Origin: Hypericum androsaemum
Lineage: Eukaryota; Streptophyta; Magnoliopsida; Malpighiales; Hypericaceae
Direction: 5' to 3'
NCBI GenBank assembly: GCA_963995505.1
Contig: OZ023183.1
Location: 17,480,671-17,544,670 of the forward strand
Length of the DNA stretch: 64,000 nt
The notes under the pieces are model-generated. The model was not told the origin of the DNA. It saw only the letters and a program-made list of their open reading frames with translations, and searched no databases. Within the stretch, counting starts at the first letter, position 1. Every line of letters begins with the position of its first letter. Of the stretch, positions 34,343 through 44,763 are shown in pieces. The translations under genes and the position numbers were made by a program.

Positions 34343-35987
34343 TGTTGGACCTCAGGCCCATTAGGCCCAAAAAGTTGGGTTGGATAGGCCGGTCAACCCG
34401 AGATATAGTCGCAGATCCAATGACTAAAGCATTACTTCGAGAAGTGTTCGAGAAATATGTTAAGTCACTGGGTTTACGATGGTTTCATTTGTAATCTAAT
34501 TAGTTGGAATAAAGAATTTTTATTTGGCAATATGAGTTAAATGTGAAATATGTCGGACAGAGAAGTAGCCCACTCACACGGGTGTTTACCTCAGTGGGAG
34601 TCAAGAAGTTAATTCCTAGATGAGATGAGGCAGTTATTGGACATACATAAGTGCATGTCCTATGACGGAATGCCGTCTTGCTTAAGAGCAAGTTTTCTTA
34701 TGGGATGCAGGAATAAGTTGCTGCATTTGGATTTTCTACAATCCATATGATAAGATATAAGTGGAACTTATCATACTGTCTGTCCTATTAGCCTAGAGTT
34801 GAGCTAAGGCTAAGACTCTAGTATGGTGTTAAATGACATGTGTTCCTTTAAAAAGGAAAGTACACCGTAACACGTGATCAGTTTCATGTGTGCTACTCGA
34901 CCACTGGATGGGATGAAAATGTTGAGTGATTTCACAATCCCTGGTATGAGACCAATTTTTGAGAACTGTGATTCCCGAAACCTACCCTTAAGATCCTAAA
35001 CGTATTCTGGAAGTATGATCCAGTGCTGCTAGCTTAGAAAGTTCATGAAAAAGTTATGGCATAGCGATTCGACCTCGCAGAGCTGACCAGAAAAGCAGGT
35101 TGTATCATTATGATAGGAATATAGTTAAGGGAGAAGAAACTCTGTTCATCACATTCTGAGTTTCGTGGTTCAGGTGCACCAATTATATTGAAAAGTACAA
35201 TAGTGAACCCGAATATAATTATTTAAAATCACTGATGTGAACAATGGAATGTGACATGAGTCCTGGGGTAATATCATACATTATACAAGAAGGTTGTCGA
35301 GATGCTACTATTCAAGTAGCCTGAGTGTCTGTGCTCTTGAATTTGGCTTAACATACTCGACGTGTGCTGGTCGCACGAAATTCTTTAAAGAAATCTGATA
35401 ACTGTTGATCAATGTCAATAATAATTGAGTGGGAGATGTTGGACCTTGGACCCATTAGGCAATTATTATTGTGTCTAATTGGGCCCGGGCCCATTAGGCC
35501 CAAAAAGTTGGGTTGGATGGGCCGGTCAACCCGAGTTAACTGGCCCGAAGCCATGCAAGTGCCACGTCAGCGCGACGTGGCGCTGACGTCATACGTGGCG
35601 CACCCACGTGGCAAAGCTAGGGGTCGCCTTGCCACGTGGCGGACATGCGATCCGGCGTGCCACGTGTCGGACGTGTGGCCTAAAAGTGCCACGTGGCAAC
35701 CATGCGCGACACGTGGCATGCCACATGGCGCATTTTGGTTGTCCGGATTTCCCTATAAAAAGGGGAATCCGGCTGGACCAATTTGTAACTTTTTCCACAA
35801 TCACTCAATAAGAAAGAAAAAATTCCGGATTAGTTTCTGAATTTTGATCAGATTTTTTATAGAGGAAATCTCGTGAAAATCAATTACGAATCAGTTAAAT
35901 CGTGATCGTAATTCGACTAGCACGAAGAAATTGTGGACCCGAGCCTGTGGACCTCTTGCTTCAACAAGTAAGTGATTTATTATTAAC
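34343..35987 (+). mobile_element. Internally deleted derivative of copia element 1
   Basis: It starts with about 60 bases of LTR (TGTTGGACCTCAGG...GGTCAACCCGAG) joined directly to the last codons of pol (the ADPMTK region, about 34400-34495). The 3' UTR, the polypurine tract GAGTGGGAGA and a 3' LTR from 35437 to about 35987 follow. The final 85 or so bases of that LTR are missing. It keeps the TATAAAAA box near 35755 and many CACGTGGC units. It encodes no protein. Confidence 0.85.
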
Positions 35988-37001
35988 AGTCAATTCAATC
36001 ATAATGGGGTTAAAAATTAGGAGAGAGTATTAATTAGTTGATTGGATTTTTTTTAGTACTAGTTCATTAGATTTCTTAGGCACGTTAACAATCTATTTGA
36101 GAAATAGAATAAACTTTTTTTTTCTGAAACAACAATGTAATATTGTAAGTAGTTTAACCAAGAGATTTCAAGCAAGGCTTTAGGAAAATAGTGGTGCTAA
36201 AAATCAAAGTTTTCAAATACGACCCGAAGAGCGGCTCGCTCTTGCCTCTGAGTCGCGTTTCAACCGGTCCAACCTGTTGGACCACCGGTCGGACCGGTAC
36301 TTTTTTATATTAAAAAATATTTTTTATTAAAATTTTAATTACCCCTACCCTACTACCCAGTCAAAATATCCGACCAATCCTGATTTTTTTGTTCAACCTT
36401 ACGAAAATATCATAAAAATAAGAAAATATCTGAGCAAACATAATTTTTCTCTTTTTATTAGCGTTTGGGTCAAAATTTTGGTCAAACTAACTGGTCCGAC
36501 CATTTTTTTGGACGGTTGACAAGGTTGACAGTTTTTTGGCCAAACTCGGTACGCTTTTCTGTCTGAATCGCAGTTCGACAAAAACTTTGCTAAAAACTTG
36601 TTGGGAGATATTTATCATCATTAAAAAATCATGACTATAACTAGGATTACTCAATTCAGTAAATGTAAGATATTCACTTGTTAAAACAATGTTACAAACT
36701 ATTGTTACATTTATGGAAAAAAATACAAGTACACTATCCATGAAGGTGAAGGGCATAGCAAATAGCAAGTAGATATTTTGTGACCTTATTGTATGTACTC
36801 TTTTCATCTTGACAGTCACAACCACGCGTTTCTATACGTGGAGACTTAACATCGAACTTGTAAACATTACTTATATGAAATAAAAGCAACTTACCAAAAA
36901 ATCTAATGGGAAACTCAATGAAAAGAGGACAAGGCTGAGAATATATATAATTAAAGGCAAATAAAAAACTATGTGAATGACCCAAAATGAGAGTGCCTCC
37001 C
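35988..37001. other. AT-rich intergenic DNA
   Basis: No gene is seen. A short palindromic stretch at about 36256-36300 (GGTCCAACCTGTTGGACC, then repeated CCGGTCGGACCGG) may be a remnant of an LTR, but no boundaries can be set. Confidence 0.45.
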
Positions 37002-37019
37002 ATCATTTGTCGCACACTT
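37002..37019. repeat. LINE target-site duplication, left copy
   Basis: ATCATTTGTCGCACACTT is repeated with one mismatch at 37472-37489 on the other side of the LINE fragment. It adjoins the T-run that is the LINE poly(A) tail on the minus strand. Confidence 0.85.
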
Positions 37020-37471
37020 TTTTTTTAGAACAAAGAATATATATATTAGAATCAGATAGGAAAGTCTGTAAACAAAAGAGCATCTAGTTCCAAGGGATGG
37101 AAATGTGACCAATCTCTTGGAAGAAGACCTAATCTCTCTTGTTTACTAAGCCAATCCGCGACTCGATTAAGAGATTGCGGAATAATGATAATTTTACACA
37201 ACGGTAAGGCAAACAAAGCTTGTTTAATGTCTTGAACTAGAGGTTCCAAACGCCACGGACAAAGGCCAATGGACTTCAAAAGGGAGGCCGCCACCAGACA
37301 GTCGATCTCCACGGAAGACACATCACAAGCAAAGTTTGAGGCGACTAAATCAAGAGCGGCTTGAATCGCCCTCAGTTCGGCTTCGAAAGGAGAAACTGCA
37401 CTACACAAACTGGTATGACCACAGTAAAATAGGCCTGAATAATCTCTAGCAACCGCTGCAATTCCTGAATA
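37020..37471 (-). mobile_element. 5'-truncated LINE consisting of the RNase H tail
   Basis: A 452-bp insertion bounded by an 18-bp target duplication, with a poly(A) remnant at its left edge (minus strand). The minus-strand frame ending at 37052 carries an RNase H domain with AVSPFEAELRAIQAAL, an EIDCLVA motif and SLNRVADWLSKQERLG, and ends ALLFTDFPI. It is the last part of a plant LINE ORF2. Severe 5' truncation is typical of target-primed reverse transcription. Confidence 0.88.
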
Positions 37472-37537
37472 ATCATTTGTCGCGCACTTGAGAGGGGATG
37501 ACGGCCCCACCATTTCACCGCATATCTAGCAAACATA

Positions 37538-37918
37538 TGTTGAGAAATAACCCACTTTCCCGTGGACCCAAACAACGCAGCGAACAAGATAGGAGCAAGA
37601 TCTACGAAAAACAAGAACAACAGATTTGGTAACCCGGTTCGATCTTGACCGATCTACGTCCGGGGGCGTACCAAGCCAGGAGATTTCACTATATCAAGCT
37701 CGATCTACACTTTGGAGCTACGCAGGCTCAACAATGGTGTTTCTCTCTCCTCTTCTCTCTCTGTCTCTCTCTACAAGGAAGAAGATCAGTATACAGTGAC
37801 AGACAAGCGGGGTATTTATAGTGCCAACAAACCTAGGAACCAAAACACACACGCAGGTCGATCCCAGTTCTGGACGGGGCTACGCCCCCCGCGGTGTCCG
37901 AAGTCTCCATACCCAACA
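37538..37918. repeat. Solo LTR with target duplication ACATA
   Basis: 381 bp from TGTTGAGAAATAACCC to CCATACCCAACA. ACATA lies at both 37533-37537 and 37919-37923. No internal retrotransposon sequence is present, so LTR-LTR recombination removed it. The start resembles the LTR at 25302, and the 3' part resembles 31531-32558. Confidence 0.88.
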
Positions 37919-39494
37919 ACATACTCTATAAAGCATAAAAAAGGGCTGTAGCGAACGGCGGAAGCTGCCAAATATTTTAAATTTGTAGATATTAAAAACA
38001 GATAAGATGAAAAATAAAAGTAAGAAAATGTTTATAATTATTAATGGACTAGGAAAATCCATTGACTTTCTTGCTTCATTACACCAAAAGCACGACAGAG
38101 TAAATTATGAAGACGGCGTGCGTGAACGAAGAACAGAGCTGTTAAGAGTTGCGTGCGATTAAGAGCTGGCGATGTTGTTAATGTGGTTACAGGACCTTCA
38201 AAGCTAGTAATCAAGTAAATGATTAATTGACCGGATCCGAACATTAAACACTTTCGACTAAAAATATAAGGGATAATTACTGTCGGGCCTCTGATGTTTG
38301 GCATATTCGTCTCACTCCGCTATCATTTAGAAATCGATTAAAAACTCCTCATAGTTTAGTTTTATTATACTATGGGTCTCGCAGTGGTCTTTTTTTGCAT
38401 AGAAATGACAAAAAAACTGCTAAAAAACAAAAAAAAATTATCTCCCCCCTCCATCTTCCCCGACCTCCATCTTCCCCATTAACCCAACACCCACCTTCAA
38501 CCATCGTCTCCACTTCAAACAAAAAATGCTTCAACTTTAATTAAAATTTTCAACTGCAAACAACAAACTAAAAGCTTCAACTTCAATTAAAATCACATTC
38601 AAACAGAAAATTAAAAGCTTCACTTCAATTAAAATCAAATTGGTGCAAATTGAACTCCAAAATCCACCAACCGCCGCATCCACCAAAAACCTTTCTCCTC
38701 CAAAAATCCAAAACCAAAACATGAACTAAACCAAGCAAGTGAAAATACGAAAGAAAGAATGGAAAAAGGAACCCACTTTTGAACAGTTTTCGCCTCCTTC
38801 CCAATACCAAAAAAATCCAGCGCCGCCACAGAGAGGAAGGAGGCGAGTTCTCAGGCGAGAATGAGAGAGACAGCGAGGAGGGAGGCGACGGAGAAAGCGA
38901 GGCCGAGGGAGAACCGGAAGGAGAGGGAGACCGCCGCCTCTCCCTCTCGGTTCCGAAACCAACCGCCGAAGATGGTCAAGGACGTTGACCTAGGCTACAA
39001 GCTCGTCGGCTTCTCCAGAGTCCATCGCCGCCGCCCGGATCGATGAGCTCAAGGAGGCGGCTCTGGCGGACCTCGCCGGCGACAATGCCGACAGGAAGCT
39101 CGGGGACTCGTTGTTTTCGAGGAAGGGGATGAAGGCGGAGGCGGGCCGTTGTTTTCGCGGAAGGCTGTGGAGAGGTTAAAAAGAAGCTAATAAACTAATT
39201 AAGAGAAATTGGAGGTTGATTTGGACGATTCTGTGCTAGGATTCGCAGAGAACAAATTCGGAATTTGAATTTTGGATGGGAATAGTCGATTGAAGGTAGC
39301 TGTCTCATTTATTGCTGGGTGATGTAGATTTGATGGTTATTAATTTTATTTTAGTGGTTCGAAGGTTTGAAGATTTGAAGATGAATTGAGGTCGAAAATG
39401 AAATCTGAGAGTTGTCATTTTTATGAAGAAAAAAAATCTGGTGATGTCAACGTGGAAACTGAGAATATAATAAAATTAAACTATCAAATTTTTT

Positions 39495-40599
39495 GGGAAA
39501 AGTCCATTTTAGTACTTTGTGGTATCGCCCAAAATCACTTTAGTACTCTGTGGTAAAAAACTGACCAATCGAGTCATACTTATTCTAATTAACATCAAAA
39601 AGGTCCTCGGGCAGCTGCCCGAACCCTGCCCGGACTACGTGGCCAGCCACGTCACCCAAACTTGATGATGTGGCGCCACGTGGAGGAGGAGGATGAGGAG
39701 GAGGAGGACGAGGCGGAGGAGGACGAAGCGGAGGAGGAGGAGGACGAGGAGGAGGACGAGGCGGAGGAGGAGGAGGACGAAGTGGAGGAGGAGGAGGACG
39801 AGGAGGATGAGGAGGAGGAGGACGAGGCGGAGGAGGACGAAGCGGAGGAGGAGGAGGACGAGGAGGAGGACGAGGCGGAGGAGGACGAAGCGGAGGAGGA
39901 GGAGGACGAGGAGGAGGAGGAGGAGGACGAAGTGGAGGAGGAGGAGGACGAGGAGGATGAGGAGGAGGAGGACGAGGCGGAGGAGGGCGAAGCGGAGGAG
40001 GAGGAGGACGAGGAGGAGGACGAGGCGGAGGAGGAGGAGGACGAAGTGGAGGAGGAGGAGGACGAGGAGGAGGAGGAGGACGAAGTGGAGGAGGAGGAGG
40101 AGGAGGAGGAGGACGAAGTGGAGGAGGAGGACGAGGATGAGGAGGAGGACGACGAAGTGGAGGACGAGGCGGAGGAGGAGGACGAGGACGAGGAGGAGGA
40201 GGACGAAGTGGAGGAGGACGAGGTGGAGGAGGAGGAGGACGAGGCAAAGGAGGAGGAGGAGGACGAGGAGGAGGAGGACGAAGTGGAGGAGGAGGCGGAG
40301 GAGGAGGAGGACGAGGACGAGGACGAGGACGAGGAGGCGGAGGAGGAGGAGGAGGAGGAGAAGAGAAGGAGGAGAGGAAGAGAGGGAAGAAGATGGATGT
40401 CCACGTGGCGCCACGTCATCAAGTTTTGGTGACGTGGCTGGCCACGTAGTCCGGGCAGGGTTCGGGCGGGTCCGGGCAGCTGCCCGAGGACCTTTTTGAT
40501 GTTAATTAGAATAAGTATGACTCAATTGGTCAGTTTTTTACCACATGGTACTAAAGTGATTTTGGGCGATACCACAGGGTACTAAAGTGGACTTTTCCC
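39495..40599. mobile_element. Foldback TIR element with GGA-rich core
   Basis: Inverted arms of roughly 190 bases start GGGAAAAGTCCATTTTAGTAC and end with the complement. Each arm carries GGCAGCTGCCCG and a CCACGTGGCGCCACGT block next to the core. The core is a 0.7-kb GGA/GAC repeat. It is inserted in the right TIR of the element at 38269-40677. Its ends match those of the element at 60855-62091, so the two belong to one family. Confidence 0.85.
39680..40395. repeat. GGA/GAC-rich purine array, about 0.7 kb
   Basis: Imperfect trinucleotide array of GGA with interspersed GAC, GCG, GTG and GAT units, purine-rich on the plus strand. Longer units of roughly 60-100 bases recur within it, so higher-order duplication is visible. 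It is open in several frames on both strands purely because of composition. Confidence 0.92.
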
Positions 40600-40685
40600 A
40601 AAAAAATTTAATCAATTTCTGAATGACAGGAGGATGAAAGGCGAATATGTCAAATACCAGAGCTGAATAATTATCCTAAAATATA

Positions 40686-41936
40686 ATTATGAATGTAACC
40701 ACTCCACCCGTAGAAGGTGATGCACTAGCAAGGATCAATCACTGACACCAAGTTCATCTGGTGGTTGTTACCTGTCTGCCACAATTGAAGCGGTTGCAGC
40801 CTTGGGAGTCAGAAAACTAAACAGTAGAAGATGAACTTGCCAAAAAAGAACAAAACATACCAAGAAATATTGTACGACGTGGAAAGTGGAAACTAACTAC
40901 ATGAGTTGGGCTGACCCAGATACACGATATCGATAACAGCCCAAGTCGAATTGGGCTTCAAGTTTCAATTCGACTTCAAAAGCAAAAGTAACTGGGTTGC
41001 TACCAATGAAATATACTATTAGTCCTCTCAATAGAAATTTATAGTATTCGATTTTGAACACCGGAGATTCACGAGAGGCACATTGTGATTATATGCATAC
41101 CAACAAGCTCACTACAAAAACCAACCAGTCATCTCGGCTGCTTGAATGATACATGTAATGTAATAACGAATGTTAAGTTAGCTTAAAGTTGCTAATCCAT
41201 GGAGGTTTTATTGCCATCATCTCGAGCTCTGTTTGTTTCGCTGTAATGTGTATTTCCGGCTTCAAACAAACACTAGACAACCGGAGCCTTAGCGTTCACG
41301 AATAATGTCTACCAGCAAGTGCAATCCATCACGTGAAAGGTCACCGTCGACAACTCAGGAGGGAAGTCAGATGCATTCAACATTCATTAAATCTGGTTGA
41401 CAAAAACATCTGTAAATTTAAAGCTCTGATAGTGACAGGCATCCATCACATACTGACAAAGAGTAAAGCACCACCATGTTACAGCTTACCAGTTTGTGTA
41501 CTAGGTTAATAACTCCGACCAAGCTCATAATTGCATCATGCAACCACTTTGAAATGTTCAAAAGCTAAGTTCAAGTCATGGATACAGGGGAGATACAGAC
41601 AAACTCGAACTCCTCCGCGACACTGAGGGAGAATTGAATCTAGAAATTTACAAAATGCATCTGATAGTGCAAGAAAGAAGACCGGTATGACGATTATACA
41701 AGGACAGAAGAGGATACCAGCATTAGTCACCAACCGAACGAGACAATGTATACGACATGCTACAAACAGCCAAAGGATTCATGTCTCTCTAGACATGAAG
41801 AGATCAATAAACCAATTCCTAGTGTAACGGAAGAACAAAGAGTTCCTCTCGTGTAATATTCATTTCAATCAAGAGGTACAAATGAATACATACAACACCT
41901 CTTTCTCCATAACAGCAAGGGGATTAACCCATTGAT
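40686..41936. other. Intergenic DNA downstream of the PP2-A10-like gene
   Basis: No gene is recognised. The part next to 41937 should hold the 3' UTR of the minus-strand gene. Confidence 0.5.
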
Positions 41937-43121
41937 TTAAGCAGCTAATAGAACCCTAGAGCTTCCCATGACATGCAAGTACAATGCCAGACAAATGGTT
42001 ACAATAACAGATGACTTCGCACCGACGTATCTAAGAACATCTATTCCCCTGCCTACGACCTCTCCATGAACCACGCTGATGCTTTTCTTAAAGCCATCGA
42101 ACATCTTCAACAAGATAAACTCAAAAACAGATCTCACAGTTTCAAAGGTCACCCTCCCAGTCATATCAAGTACAAACTTTCTATTACTCGGCACAGACAG
42201 AGTAGATGAAACCTGTTCAACCCAACCCCCATTCTGTACCCCATCAAAAGACTTGTTCTTCCTCAAACACTCTCCTTCTGGCTCTCCCCCCTGCTCCACA
42301 ATCGAACACGTAGACCCTGACCTGGGACCCGAGTTGGTCAAGACTTGATGAGAAGTCTTTACCAGAGTCTCCATCGCGCCATTGCACACGGAAACCAGAA
42401 CCTCCTTCACATCGTTCTGATGCTTCGGATTGGTCAACCCGGCAAAGAAGTCATCATAAGGATTCATATCCATCGTCTTCTCAAGGTAAACAGCAATCGC
42501 TGTACTGACAAACTTCTCCATGCAATCAGCTATAACCCCTCGACACCTATCATCACAAATCACACCAACCCACTGGGGCACATCCGACGACCCCGCCCCA
42601 CCATTGTTCGCACCCCTGCTCGCGCCAACATAACCCAACACCAAATTCCTCGCAAAACTACCGACAACAACCGAAACAAACCCGGCCCCCTCCACAGAAA
42701 CCATCCTCTCGAGAACCTTATCCGCGAAACCCGTCCCGGACGCCCCGTTTCTAGGCACCGAATTGTACCCGCGGAGAACCCCGGCAGTCAAAGCCTGGGA
42801 AACCCTAACCAAGGACTCCGCGAACTCCGGCGACCTAGCGAGCTTACAAATTTGCCTAAGGCTATTAGGGATTTCATCGGAATCAGACCTGAGGAACTCC
42901 TTCAAGTCCCGGGAGACCACCCCCACCGTCTCAGCCGAGTCCGACACCATCTCCGCCACCGACACCATCGCACCGACCAGCTTCACGAGCCGCCTCCGCC
43001 TCCGTGCCACCGCCGGCGAAGTGTACACCTTGTAGGCTCCATAGCCGGAGACCCCGGCGACGGCCATGATAATCAGCCACCTCCGCCTCCTCGGCGGGAG
43101 ACTCGACCAGAGATGATCCAT
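41937..43121 (-). CDS. PP2-A10: PHLOEM PROTEIN 2-LIKE A10-like protein, 394 aa
   Basis: Single-exon gene. The protein has a short basic N-terminus, a hydrophobic segment at about residues 16-33 ([19 protein letters not shown]) followed by an Arg-rich stop, then a long soluble part with [20 protein letters not shown] and [18 protein letters not shown] second hydrophobic segment lies at about residues 372-392. This is the layout of the plant family named after Arabidopsis PP2-A10, which despite the name lacks the usual PP2 lectin module. The biochemical role is unknown; two terminal hydrophobic segments suggest membrane attachment. No defects are seen. Confidence 0.87.
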   Translation of the reverse strand: MDHLWSSLPPRRRRWLIIMAVAGVSGYGAYKVYTSPAVARRRRRLVKLVGAMVSVAEMVSDSAETVGVVSRDLKEFLRSDSDEIPNSLRQICKLARSPEFAESLVRVSQALTAGVLRGYNSVPRNGASGTGFADKVLERMVSVEGAGFVSVVVGSFARNLVLGYVGASRGANNGGAGSSDVPQWVGVICDDRCRGVIADCMEKFVSTAIAVYLEKTMDMNPYDDFFAGLTNPKHQNDVKEVLVSVCNGAMETLVKTSHQVLTNSGPRSGSTCSIVEQGGEPEGECLRKNKSFDGVQNGGWVEQVSSTLSVPSNRKFVLDMTGRVTFETVRSVFEFILLKMFDGFKKSISVVHGEVVGRGIDVLRYVGAKSSVIVTICLALYLHVMGSSRVLLAA

Positions 43122-43210
43122 GGGATAGCGAACCGAGCTCCTAGGATTCCGAGAAAGAGGGGAATCTGGAAACCCTAGGAATTTGGGGATTGGTTTCGAT
43201 TGGATAGTTG

Positions 43211-43218
43211 TTATATAG
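43211..43218 (-). promoter_or_regulatory. TATA box of the PP2-A10-like gene
   Basis: CTATATAA on the minus strand, 90 bases upstream of the ATG at 43121. Confidence 0.6.
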
Positions 43219-43221
43219 AAA

Positions 43222-44735
43222 CCGGAGGGTAGGGTTGGGGGATTTAGAGAATCGAGGAATAACGGATTTTTTTTCCCATGTGGCGGTTAGTTGGGGCTTA
43301 TTTAATGGAGCCGTTAATGAAACTGTACGGAGAGTTGAGCGCTTTGAATTGGTACTACTCCTGCTCGAGTTTAAGCGGAACGAAAGGTAACAACTGCCGT
43401 GGAGAGAAAAGCTAACGAAGGAGATGATGAACGTTTTTATGATTCGAATTCGAGATTTTTTACGAAGAGGATCTTTCTTCAATAGAGAAGAGACGGTGGA
43501 TAACTGGATATTATTTTATTTCTTATGGGGATCTACAAAAGAACGCGGGGGCGGGGTTGGTTTGTTTGTTTTTTTTTTGGAGGACTGGGTTTGTTTGTTG
43601 GAACGCGAACTATTTCATGGCTAAGGTTTTCTTTTTCCATCCCTTTCGCTCCCGCCCATTATTGTTATGGATGATATAATAACTAGTTCGAGGGCGTGAC
43701 TCGAAATTTTAACATTATTGAGTATACAAATCAATTTTATTGTTATTAATTATTTTAAAAGGTAAATTTTTATATCATTTTACAAGTCAAATATTATTAA
43801 TTTGAACTCGATATTTTAAATGAACTTAATTTATTCACGGTCATTAATCAAATTGTTGATCGGTAGTCCGTGAACCTGGTGCCGAGTGACTTGTATATTC
43901 TCACAAGTTTTTGTGTTTTATTCTTCGAATTATTAGATAATATTAGCTTTTTTTTCCTTTAAAAACTGAGTATTTTTTGTTTTGAATGCACCGGGCGACG
44001 TTTATAAAGATCGCCTTATTAAGTGACTCGCACAGATTTTAGTGGTGCATAAATAACAGAAACCAGTGAATATTAAAGAATATACTGAATATATAATTTT
44101 TTTATTATTTAATATTTCTTGTTCTATAATCCACAAAACTGAACAGTCGCAGTATCCCATCCAAGCTGGCAACTGTATATATCGAATGCGTCGTCGATTC
44201 AATAAATTATATTTAGTCAATTACTATATGGGATATGTCAGGTGACAATTCTGAAACAAGCAATACCGATTTAAAAAGGCACCCCCAAGATATGAATAAT
44301 AGTTTTTTTAGGGTAAATATGAATGAACGTTTTGAATGAAAAAAAAAAGTCTTCGTTGATGCCGTAGAATCGGCTACTGTGGCTTTCGTAGGAAGAAAGT
44401 TCAGCAATCGGCTAATTGTTGAGAATTTTTTTTCACACATCAAATTTAAAATTTGGATTAATCATTTTAGTAAGTATTCGAATAAATACCAAATGATAAA
44501 CGAGTTCGACTCGCTAAAAGCTATATTATAAGTAGAAGCATTTAACATGGTTGAAAATTTGGGATTGAGACTTTTTAGTTGCCTCTGCCAGTACGCTTTT
44601 ATTAGGTTTGACCAAATGGGAGAGGCTCCTGAAAAATTGCTAGTGCCTTAAATTATCTGAGAGGGGGTTGGCGATGTTTATTTAATAGTTGGACCTTCAT
44701 GTTTAATGTGTTGTGCACTTTGGTTGTTTTTTTAT
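43222..44735. other. Promoter-proximal and intergenic DNA, no gene seen
   Basis: Holds the upstream region of the PP2-A10-like gene. The AT-rich remainder has only short frames without motifs. Confidence 0.5.
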
Positions 44736-44763
44736 AGCGAAACAAGGCCTACTTGCCATATAT

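Larger units (their letters stand above)
38269..40677. mobile_element. TIR DNA element with gene-like GC-rich cargo, flanked by AAAATATA
   Basis: The left end AGGGATAATTA and right end TAATTATCCT begin inverted arms of roughly 130 bases that share CATATTCG, a Gln/Asp-like CATTTAGAAAT block and a TATAATAAAAC block. AAAATATA at 38261-38268 and 40678-40685 is an 8-bp target duplication. A second element (39495-40599) sits inside the right arm. The interior at about 38820-39180 is GC-rich and partly open (for example a MVKDVDLGYKLVGF stretch near 38971). It looks like a captured gene fragment that I cannot name. No transposase is present. Confidence 0.82.

Noticed and set aside
39585..40499. Long open frames on both strands (poly-Glu/Asp, Arg-rich, Pro-rich, Ser-rich, Leu-rich proteins of 220-268 aa).
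   Set aside because: They arise from the trinucleotide array, which lacks stops in most frames. No codon bias, start context or conserved domain supports translation.
41536..41733. 65-aa minus-strand frame downstream of the PP2-A10-like gene.
   Set aside because: Hydrophobic and Cys-rich by chance, no motif, and most likely 3' UTR or spacer.
42345..43178. 277-aa plus-strand frame opposite the PP2-A10-like gene.
   Set aside because: It is the antisense shadow of a real coding exon; composition is Pro/Arg/His-rich without a domain.
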